Below are positions 1-8,332 of a stretch of DNA of 64,000 nt, piece by piece. A program made the position numbers and the translations under genes. Below the pieces are notes generated by a model. That model ran no database searches. It was not told where the DNA came from and was given only the letters and a program-made list of their open reading frames with translations. The stretch lies in NCBI GenBank assembly GCA_029551925.1, contig JAKPEO010000103.1, forward strand, positions 1 through 64,000, given 5' to 3'. The stretch comes from a bacterium. Lineage in GTDB: Bacteria; JAGOBX01. Each line of letters opens with the position of its first letter. Within the stretch, counting starts at the first letter, position 1.

Positions 1-244
1 TCAGATTTTTTATTATACCTGTGAATAATCCGGATAATATAGAAATATTTCCGCCTTTTTTTACTTCTGCTGGGACAATACATTTTATCGCAGTTTCTAA
101 ATTAGTTGCTATTATAGTCATAGAACCGCTGGATGCTTCAATTAATATATGGGACAATATCTCCCTTAAATTTTTTTCTGATACTACGCCTTCAATATAA
201 TATAACTTTTCAATAATATCTTGCTTTTTGAATTTTATTTTCAT
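1..244 (-). CDS. dnaN: DNA polymerase III beta subunit (sliding clamp), N-terminal part, truncated by window start
   Basis: Reverse-strand translation from ATG at 244: MKIKFKKQDIIEKLYYIEGVVSEKNLREILSHILIEASSGSMTIIATNLETAIKCIVPAEVKKGG..., typical DnaN N-terminus; directly downstream of dnaA. Confidence 0.88.
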   Translation of the reverse strand, partial: MKIKFKKQDIIEKLYYIEGVVSEKNLREILSHILIEASSGSMTIIATNLETAIKCIVPAEVKKGGNISILSGLFTGIIKNL

Positions 245-516
245 AAATTCAATACCTCCTATTTTTATTATCTAAAATATTTTTGTTTATAAAATTATTT
301 ATATTATTAATAATAATATAAAGTTTAATTTGTGGATAACTTAATTATTTTCTTGTTTATCAATATATTAAAAATAAAATTGTGTTGATAACTTGTTTGT
401 TTTTATTAATCATATCCACAAAAAATTTTATAATTTAATTTTTTTCATTTTTTTATATTAATTTGTTAATAGTTTTTAATATTGTTTACCATATTATTCA
501 CATAATATCAACATAA
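245..516. promoter_or_regulatory. oriC: Probable oriC segment (dnaA-dnaN intergenic) with DnaA boxes
   Basis: Very AT-rich gap. TGTGGATAA at 331-339 (perfect TTATCCACA on minus strand), TGTTGATAA at 383-391, ATATCCACA at 412-420, TTATTCACA at 494-502. A further TTTTCCACA lies at 2080-2088 upstream of dnaA. Confidence 0.65.
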
Positions 517-1893
517 TTATTCAAAATCAAAATCATTATCATTAAGGATATTCTTTTTTATTAAGTTTATATTTTCTAATAATCCAGTATCTGTATTAAG
601 CATTTCTTGAATTTTTTTAAAAGAATGTATAACAGTAGAATGGTCTTTATTAAATTCTTTACCTATGAATTTATATGGATAATCGCTTATTTCTTTACAA
701 AGATACATTGCTAATTGTCTGGCGAATGTTATAGGCTGGTCTCTTTTATTTGACATAATCAAATCATAATCTATATTATAATACTTACAAACTGTTTTTA
801 TAATTTTTTTTATAGATACATTTTTAACAATTTTTTTATCTTCGATTATATCTTTAAAAATATTTCTGCATACAGAAAGATTTATTTCTGTATAGGTATG
901 CGAAAAGGCAAAGACCTTATTAAATGCTCCTTCCAATTCGCGGACATCTGATGTAAAATGTTCGGCAATGAATTCTAAAACTTCAATATTTATATTAGCA
1001 TTTAATTGCTCATTTTGTTGTTTTAATATTGCAAGTCGCGTTTCAAATCTTGGCGGTTGAATATCTGCTTGTAAGCCCCATTCCATTCTATTTTTTAATC
1101 TATCTTCAAATGACAATAAATCTTTTGGCGGTTTATCAGATGAAATTACAAGTTGTCTGCCGCTGCTGTGCAAAGAATTGAAAGTATGAAAGAATACTTC
1201 TTGCGTTTGTTCTTTGCCTATTAAGAATTGTATATCATCAATTAACAATAAGTCTATTTGATGGAATTTTTCACGGAATATATGCGTTTTTTTTTGCGTT
1301 AGAGCATTAATGAATTTATTAGTAAATTCTTCAGAAGTTATATACAATACTTTAAGTTTCGGAAAATTTTTTATAACATAATGTCCTATTGCCTGCATAA
1401 GATGAGTTTTTCCCAATCCAGAACCGCCATAGATGAATAAAGGATTGAATTGTTTGCCCGGATTAGTAGCAACAGCCCAAGCAGCCGCGCGTGCAAATTG
1501 ATTGCTGTCGCCTACAATGAAATTTTCAAAAGTATATTTAGGATTAAGTACGGAATTTTTAAAACCATCAACACTGTCGCCTTCATTTGTTTTTGTAAGT
1601 TCGTATGTCGGCGCCGGCTGTTCTAATTCCAATTCTAAATTATCTTTTTTTCTTTCAACTTTAAAATCAAACCATATTTTTTTATGAAATAGTCCGTCGT
1701 ATAAATCCTTCATTTTATTCAAAAACTTTGTTTTTATATTATCTTGGATATATACATAGGGAGTTATGATTGTTATGATAGAGTTTTCTTCTTCTTGCGA
1801 GAAATCAAAAACCGAAGGTCTAAACCATAAATCAAAGTCAGCAGAACCGATAATTTTTTTTAATTCTTCAATAAAAATCTCTTTTTTATTCAC
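517..1893 (-). CDS. dnaA: Chromosomal replication initiator protein DnaA
   Basis: Walker A GGSGLGKTHLMQAIGH, LLIDDIQFL, C-terminal DnaA-box binding motif KDHSTVIHSFKKI. Confidence 0.98.
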   Translation of the reverse strand: MNKKEIFIEELKKIIGSADFDLWFRPSVFDFSQEEENSIITIITPYVYIQDNIKTKFLNKMKDLYDGLFHKKIWFDFKVERKKDNLELELEQPAPTYELTKTNEGDSVDGFKNSVLNPKYTFENFIVGDSNQFARAAAWAVATNPGKQFNPLFIYGGSGLGKTHLMQAIGHYVIKNFPKLKVLYITSEEFTNKFINALTQKKTHIFREKFHQIDLLLIDDIQFLIGKEQTQEVFFHTFNSLHSSGRQLVISSDKPPKDLLSFEDRLKNRMEWGLQADIQPPRFETRLAILKQQNEQLNANINIEVLEFIAEHFTSDVRELEGAFNKVFAFSHTYTEINLSVCRNIFKDIIEDKKIVKNVSIKKIIKTVCKYYNIDYDLIMSNKRDQPITFARQLAMYLCKEISDYPYKFIGKEFNKDHSTVIHSFKKIQEMLNTDTGLLENINLIKKNILNDNDFDFE

Positions 1894-2090
1894 TTTTTAT
1901 CTACCGTTTTTCAACACATTTTCAACATTAAAAATAACATTTAAAATATTGATAATTCAAATAAATTTATTTGTTCTGTCAGATAATTCTTTGTTTATCA
2001 ATAACTAAAATTTAATTCCTATTTTTCTTTTTTTTCCTTTATTTTTCTTGACAAAATAATTCGACACAATATCAACAGTTTTTCCACATT

Positions 2091-2516
2091 TTATTCTTTT
2101 GTTGGCGGTAATACAACAGCATAACCTTTTCCAACACAAATGTTGTCCTGATTTATTACTTTAAATTCTATTTTGCACATATTTAATTTTTCTTTTAGTT
2201 CTGTGACTGTTGCTATTACTTTTAAAGTATCGCCTATATAAACAGGTTTTAAAAATTTTGAATACATCTCGCGGGCGATTGTTCCTAATCCCGGCAGATT
2301 CATTCCAAGCAATCCGGAAACTATGCCGCTTAATAAAACTCCGTGCGCTATTCTTTTTTTAAACGGCGTGCTTGCAGCATAATCGTCATCTATATGAACA
2401 GGATTAAAATCGCCTGTTGCTTCTGCAAACATTTTTATATGTTTGTCTTCGATAGTGATAGACATTTCTATTGTTTGACCAATAGCCAATTCTTTAATGC
2501 TTTTACCTAATTGCAT
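2091..2516 (-). CDS. MaoC-like (R)-specific enoyl-CoA hydratase
   Basis: Hotdog/MaoC motif FAEATGDFNPVHIDDDYAASTPFKKRIAHGVLLSG. Confidence 0.88.
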   Translation of the reverse strand: MQLGKSIKELAIGQTIEMSITIEDKHIKMFAEATGDFNPVHIDDDYAASTPFKKRIAHGVLLSGIVSGLLGMNLPGLGTIAREMYSKFLKPVYIGDTLKVIATVTELKEKLNMCKIEFKVINQDNICVGKGYAVVLPPTKE

Positions 2517-2528
2517 AAATTCACCTTA

Positions 2529-5327
2529 TTATTTATAATATTGTTTTATTATGTCAATACATTCTTTGCAAATGTTCGGATAATTAGAATCAGTATCAGT
2601 GTTTTCTTTGTATTTCCAGCAGCGCGAACATTTTTTTGTTTCTAATTTTTGAACAACAACAGCGGCAAAATCGCCATTATAATCAAAATTATCATTATTT
2701 TCATTTTCTTCATAATTATTGATTATCAAATCTGAACAAATAAATACTGAACGCAATTCATCTTTTATTTTTAATAATTCAGAATATAAATTTTCAATTT
2801 TGCACCAGATAATAATTCTACTTTCAAGAGAATGATTAATGTTTTTAGTTTTTCTTGTTATTTCCAACGCTTTTAAAACATCCGATCTAATATCTAAAAT
2901 CATCTGCCATTTTTTTATTAAATCAATATTTTGAAATTTTGGATTAAGTTCAACCCACTCATTTTCAAATATCGAACTTTCATTATTATTTTTTATTTGC
3001 GGATAAAATTTTCCTATTTCTTCTGCTGTAAATGAGAGTATAGGAGCAATCATTTTAGTAATGGCTTTCAGCAATTCAAACAGAACTGTCTGAGCGGCTC
3101 TGCGTTCAATAGAAGAAGAACCGGATAAATAAAGCCGTTCTTTTAAAATATCAAGATAAAACGAACTCAATTCTTTAATACAAAAATTATATATAGAATG
3201 ATAAATTGTATGGAATTTGAATTCATTGTATGCGCTTGTTATTTTTTCATTTAATTCATACAATTTAGCGAGCGTCCATTTATCCATTTCCAAAAGTTTA
3301 TCATATTCCACATAATCATTTTGCCTGTTGAAATCATATAGGTTTGAAATTAAAAATCGCATTGTATTTCTAATTTTTTTATAAGATTCTACTATGCGAT
3401 TAATAATATCACCGCCAATGCTGACATCATTACGATAATCTTCGTAAGAAGTCCATAATCTTAAAATATCAGAACCGTATTTATTAATTATGTCTTGCGG
3501 AGACACCACATTCCCTTCGGATTTTGACATTTTTTTACCGGATTCATCCACAACAAACCCGTGCGTCAAGACGCTTTTAAAAGGCGCTCTGCCCCGAGTG
3601 GCATAAGACGGTATAAGAGATAATTGAAACCAGCCACGGTGCTGGTCAGAACCTTCTAAATACAAGTCAGCAGGCGAAGAAAGATATTCGCGCTTTTCAA
3701 GCACTGCTATATGCGAAGCGCCTGAATCGAACCAAACATCTAATATATCAGTTTCTTTTTCAAACTCCGCAGATCCGCATTTTTCGCATTTTGTATCAGG
3801 CGGTAGCAATTCAGAAGCAGTCATAGTGAACCATGAATCCACACCATATTTTTCAACTAAATTTTTAAAATAATCTATACATTTTTTTGATATTAATACT
3901 TCTTGACAATTTTTACAATACATAACAGGTATCGGCACTCCCCATATTCTTTGTCGAGACAGACACCAATCAGGTCTTAATTTAACCATAGCAGAAATTC
4001 TATCTTTTCCCCAGTTTGGTATCCAATTAACATTATTATCAATGCAGTCTAATATTTTTTTTCTTAAATTAAGATGATCAACTTTTAAAAACCATTGATG
4101 CGTAGCGCGGAATATTATAGGATTTTTACAACGCCAACAGTGTGGATATTGATGTTCTATTGTTTCCGGGTCGCCAATTAAATCATTAGATTGTTTTAAT
4201 TTATTGATTATCAATTTATTAGCATCAAAAACATTTATTCCCTTGCAATCTGAAAATTCATTAGTAAATTTACCCTGATTATCTACTGGCGAGATAGTAG
4301 GCAATTTATATATTTTTCCTGCGATAAAGTCTTCTTCGCCGTGTCCGGGCGCTATATGTACAGCGCCGGTCCCAGTGTCTTTTGTTACATAATCAGCATT
4401 AATAATAACACTATCTCTGTCTATAAAAGGATGCGAACATATTATTTTTTCTAATTCGCTGCCTTTGTATTGTTTGATAATTTTAAAGTCAGCACTTATT
4501 CTTTTTGCGACATTTTCAGTTAAATCATCGACAATAATATAATAGTTATTTGCCGCTAAAACCAAATTATAAACAAATTCCGGATGCAGAGCTATTGCGA
4601 CATTTGCAGGCAATGTCCACGGAGTAGTAGTCCAAATTATAAAATAAGTATTATCAGGCAAATCTAAATTATTTTTATTTTTTATTTTAAATCGAACATA
4701 AATAGAAGAAGAAGAATGATTATCGTATTCCACCTCAGCGTCAGCAAGCGCGGTTTCGCAATGAAAACACCAATGAACAGGTTTTAGCCCTTTATAGATG
4801 TAGCCCTTTTCAACTAATTCTCCAAACATTTCAATAATTGCTGATTCATAGACCGGGTCAAGAGTAAGATAAGGATTCTCCCATTCGCCAATACAGCCCA
4901 ATCTAATAAAATCTTTTTTTTGAATTTCAATATGTTTTAGTGCATATTTTTTACATTCATCGCGAATTTCTTTTTTTTGCATTTGTTTATGTTTAGCTCC
5001 GAGCAGTTCAATGACTTTATGTTCAATAGGCATTCCGTGGCAATCCCAGCCCGGCACAAAAGGAGTATAAAATCCGCGCATACATTTATATTTTACGATT
5101 ATATCTTTTAAAATTTTATTTAAAGCATGACCTATATGAATATTGCCGTTTGCATAAGGCGGTCCGTCGTGTAAAATATAAGGATTATTATTTTTATTTT
5201 TGTCAATTAATTTTTGATATAGATTGATTTCGTCCCAATATTTTATTATTTCCAATTCGCGCGTATTCAAATTTGCCCGCATTGGAAAATCAGTTTTTGG
5301 TAAATTCACTGTTTTACTATAATCCAT
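2529..5327 (-). CDS. ileS: Isoleucyl-tRNA synthetase
   Basis: HIGH motif (GNIHIGHALNKILKD), KMSKS (GKKMSKSEGN), C-terminal zinc site CSRCWKYKEN...CKEC. Confidence 0.98.
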   Translation of the reverse strand: MDYSKTVNLPKTDFPMRANLNTRELEIIKYWDEINLYQKLIDKNKNNNPYILHDGPPYANGNIHIGHALNKILKDIIVKYKCMRGFYTPFVPGWDCHGMPIEHKVIELLGAKHKQMQKKEIRDECKKYALKHIEIQKKDFIRLGCIGEWENPYLTLDPVYESAIIEMFGELVEKGYIYKGLKPVHWCFHCETALADAEVEYDNHSSSSIYVRFKIKNKNNLDLPDNTYFIIWTTTPWTLPANVAIALHPEFVYNLVLAANNYYIIVDDLTENVAKRISADFKIIKQYKGSELEKIICSHPFIDRDSVIINADYVTKDTGTGAVHIAPGHGEEDFIAGKIYKLPTISPVDNQGKFTNEFSDCKGINVFDANKLIINKLKQSNDLIGDPETIEHQYPHCWRCKNPIIFRATHQWFLKVDHLNLRKKILDCIDNNVNWIPNWGKDRISAMVKLRPDWCLSRQRIWGVPIPVMYCKNCQEVLISKKCIDYFKNLVEKYGVDSWFTMTASELLPPDTKCEKCGSAEFEKETDILDVWFDSGASHIAVLEKREYLSSPADLYLEGSDQHRGWFQLSLIPSYATRGRAPFKSVLTHGFVVDESGKKMSKSEGNVVSPQDIINKYGSDILRLWTSYEDYRNDVSIGGDIINRIVESYKKIRNTMRFLISNLYDFNRQNDYVEYDKLLEMDKWTLAKLYELNEKITSAYNEFKFHTIYHSIYNFCIKELSSFYLDILKERLYLSGSSSIERRAAQTVLFELLKAITKMIAPILSFTAEEIGKFYPQIKNNNESSIFENEWVELNPKFQNIDLIKKWQMILDIRSDVLKALEITRKTKNINHSLESRIIIWCKIENLYSELLKIKDELRSVFICSDLIINNYEENENNDNFDYNGDFAAVVVQKLETKKCSRCWKYKENTDTDSNYPNICKECIDIIKQYYK

Positions 5328-5612
5328 AATTTCTTCACACCCAAACTAAATAAATTAACAAAATCAAAAAATAAAAATTATAATAAGATAATATAATTTT
5401 TCAAGAAAAAAATTAATATTTTTATGGGAAATATACCTTATTCTATTAGAAAAAACTTATAGATATGTATAAATCTTTTTAAATCAAATAGCAAAGACTT
5501 TGAATATTTTTTTTATCTTGAATTTTCAGTCCAGTATACAATAAGATAGTTTGTTGCATAAGTGCTTATTTTGCCCGGTAGGATAATTCAATGTCTCAAT
5601 CGTTTTTTTAAA

Positions 5613-5702
5613 ATTGCATTTTTCGTAGTTTTTAATATTTAATAAGTTTTTATCTATCAAACTAAAATATAAATTAACATTGAAAACTACGAAAAATGCA
5701 AT
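5613..5702. repeat. 90-bp element bounded by 20-bp perfect inverted repeats
   Basis: ATTGCATTTTTCGTAGTTTT (5613-5632) and AAAACTACGAAAAATGCAAT (5683-5702) are exact reverse complements. Confidence 0.85.
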
Positions 5703-5733
5703 ATATATACCTATTTAAAATTATTATATGGAT

Positions 5734-6282
5734 TTAAGAAAAATATCTTTTTAACAATCCTACAAAAGCAGCGCCATGCCGCGCTTCATCTTTACACATT
5801 TCATGAACAGTATCATGAATAGCATCATAATTTAATTTTTTTGCGAGAGTAGCAAGTTCTTTTTTTCCAGCGCATGCACCGCGTTCAGCTTCTGCTCGCA
5901 TTTGCAGATTTTTTTTAGTATCCGCCGCTACTACTTCTCCTAATAATTCAGCAAATTTTGCAGCATGCTCCGCTTCTTCAAATGCTATTCTTTTATATGC
6001 TTCCGCTATTTCAGGATAACCCTCTCTGTCAGCTTGACGGCTCATCGCTAAATACATACCGACTTCTGTGCATTCCCCCATAAAATTTGCGCGAAGCCCT
6101 TCAATCACTTGCTGGTCAATAGCTTGCGCTACTCCGATTTTATGTTCATCAGCCCATCCAGCGCCATCAGATATTTTTTGTTCATTAAACTTTTCTTTTG
6201 GCGCCTTGCACTGCGGACATACATCAGGCGCACTCATTCCTTCATAAACATAACCGCAAACACTACAAACAAATTTTTTCAT
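5734..6282 (-). CDS. Reverse rubrerythrin (N-terminal rubredoxin domain, C-terminal ferritin-like diiron domain)
   Basis: Rubredoxin CxxC pairs at N-terminus ([10 protein letters not shown]...CPQCKAP) followed by ferritin-like ExxH motifs ([20 protein letters not shown]). Confidence 0.93.
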   Translation of the reverse strand: MKKFVCSVCGYVYEGMSAPDVCPQCKAPKEKFNEQKISDGAGWADEHKIGVAQAIDQQVIEGLRANFMGECTEVGMYLAMSRQADREGYPEIAEAYKRIAFEEAEHAAKFAELLGEVVAADTKKNLQMRAEAERGACAGKKELATLAKKLNYDAIHDTVHEMCKDEARHGAAFVGLLKRYFS

Positions 6283-6306
6283 AATACTAACCCCTCCTAA
6301 ATTTTT

Positions 6307-6738
6307 TTATTTTTTACATTTAAAACATAAACCTTTTATATATATTTCAGTATTATCAATTTTAATATTTTCAGTTTGCTCGATTTTTTTCAAAAAATTC
6401 CGATCTAATGATTTATAAATATCTAATATTTTTTTGCATTTTTTACAATAAAAATGCAGATGATTTTCACTATCTCCATCACAGCGTTCAAACCCCTCCC
6501 CAAAGTCCAATTTTTTTATAATTCCTTTATTATATAAAGTTTGAACAGTATTATAAACAGTCGCTCTTGAAATTGTATTAAATTTTTTTTTGAGTTTAGA
6601 AAATATCAAATCAGGCGAAGGATGAATCTTTGTGCTTTTTAAAAATCTAAATATTTCAATTCTCTGCGGCGTAGATTTTAGATTACATTTTTTTAATATT
6701 TCAATTATCTCATTTTTATCAATTTCATTTTTTTTCAT
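6307..6738 (-). CDS. perR: Fur-family regulator, PerR-like
   Basis: STPQRIEIFRFLKSTKIHPSPDLIFSKLKKKFNTISRATVYNTVQTL, HLHFYCKKCKKI metal-site region; directly upstream of rubrerythrin. Confidence 0.85.
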   Translation of the reverse strand: MKKNEIDKNEIIEILKKCNLKSTPQRIEIFRFLKSTKIHPSPDLIFSKLKKKFNTISRATVYNTVQTLYNKGIIKKLDFGEGFERCDGDSENHLHFYCKKCKKILDIYKSLDRNFLKKIEQTENIKIDNTEIYIKGLCFKCKK

Positions 6739-6769
6739 TATTAATCCTTTGATCTGAAATAAATTTTAA

Positions 6770-6803
6770 TTTAGAATAAATCTCAATTTAGATTTATTCT
6801 AAA
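6770..6803. promoter_or_regulatory. PerR/Fur-type operator (14-bp perfect inverted repeat, 6-nt spacer)
   Basis: TTTAGAATAAATCT-caattt-AGATTTATTCTAAA just upstream of the Fur-family gene. Confidence 0.75.
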
Positions 6804-7044
6804 ATATACCATGAAAATAATATTTTGTCAAGTTTTTTTTAGTTTTTAAAGAATATAGAGACAGGATGTCGCCTTTTTTAAATTTAAACTACCACCCAAT
6901 ATTTTTTATTTTTTCAAATATAAAGCGATTTTTAATGCAGTTTTTTCTTTCTTTTTTGATTATTCTATTGATATAATTTTTATAACTTCACACAAAATTA
7001 ATTTTCTAATATTTATGAGATATACAGTGAAAATACTGAGTTGC

Positions 7045-8214
7045 TCAGCATTCGAATTTACATTTTTTTTGTTTGATTTTTAAAAATGGATATTCTATAA
7101 AAAGCCATGATAATAATGCAAATAGAACAGACAAAGCAAAAATTGCTGTCAAATATATAAAAAAATTCAAAAATTCATTATTAGTCAAGCTTATATCTTC
7201 TTTGTGAATGCTCCAAATAGAAAAATAATGATAGAGATACATTGGATAGGATATTTTAGCTATAAAATAAAAAAAATTATTACTCAAAATTTTATTGAAA
7301 AAAGTTTTTGTAAGAAGCATAGATAATATAAAAAATCCTACTACTAAACCTATAAGTGAAAATTGTAAAACTATTTTATAAAATGAACCATTCATTCCGC
7401 TATAATATATTAAAAAACAAAAAATTATAAATAAAAAAAACTGTAAAAAATAAAATATTTTATATTTATTTATTAAAAGATTTTTATAATTCAAATATAA
7501 AAAAGCAATGAACACACCTATAAATAGTTGATCAAATCGAGTATGAAAAGCGCCGAATATTTTTAAACTGATATATTGCGTATCGTAAATATTATGTAAA
7601 TTTTTAAAAATTAACAATCTAAAATAAAATGGCAAAATTATAAGCAAACCAAATATAGCAAAACAAAAACAATTTGCATTTTTAAAGTTTTTTCGAAATA
7701 TAAAAAGTAAAAACGGCAAAAAGATATAAAATTGTTCTTCTACTGCTAATGACCAAGTAATTTCATAAATATTCAACCAATAATTTTGTAAATAAAATAA
7801 ATGACTGATTATTTCTTTAATGCTAATTTTTTCAATAAAAAAAATAGTAACTAAAATTAAAGCAAAATAATATGCTGGAAAAATTCGTAAGATTCTTTTA
7901 AAATAAAATTTTTTAAAATTCAAAGTACCAGTTGTTTTTATTTCTTTTAATAATTGACCGCCTATTAAAAATCCGCTTAACACAAAAAAAATATCAACGC
8001 CTATTCTACCGTTTTCCAAAATTTTAAAAAAAAACTTTAATAAATAATTATCCGCTTTGATTGATAATAAGTTAGTAAATTTATACGCTAAAAACGAGTG
8101 ATGAAACATTACTAATATAATAGCAATTGCCCGAATTCCATTCAATTCAAGAATTTCATTTTTGCTTTTTGAAAAACTTTCAATTACATAATCAATAATT
8201 TTTTTTAATTTCAT
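7045..8214 (-). CDS. Acyltransferase 3 family membrane protein (OafA-like)
   Basis: LNGIRAIAIILVMFHHSFL, RIGVDIFFVLSGFLIGG, polytopic. Confidence 0.9.
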   Translation of the reverse strand: MKLKKIIDYVIESFSKSKNEILELNGIRAIAIILVMFHHSFLAYKFTNLLSIKADNYLLKFFFKILENGRIGVDIFFVLSGFLIGGQLLKEIKTTGTLNFKKFYFKRILRIFPAYYFALILVTIFFIEKISIKEIISHLFYLQNYWLNIYEITWSLAVEEQFYIFLPFLLFIFRKNFKNANCFCFAIFGLLIILPFYFRLLIFKNLHNIYDTQYISLKIFGAFHTRFDQLFIGVFIAFLYLNYKNLLINKYKIFYFLQFFLFIIFCFLIYYSGMNGSFYKIVLQFSLIGLVVGFFILSMLLTKTFFNKILSNNFFYFIAKISYPMYLYHYFSIWSIHKEDISLTNNEFLNFFIYLTAIFALSVLFALLSWLFIEYPFLKIKQKKCKFEC

Positions 8215-8332
8215 TTTATAATACTGGGATTTTTATTTTAAAAACAAATATTTTGTGGAATATTTATAAAGAATATCCGTTTTAAAAAATACTTTATAAC
8301 AAATTATCGTATTCAGTTTAATAGGATAGCAC

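Noticed and set aside
5328-5733. T-box leader upstream of ileS
   Set aside because: No AGGGTGGNACCGCG-type T-box sequence on the minus strand in this gap.
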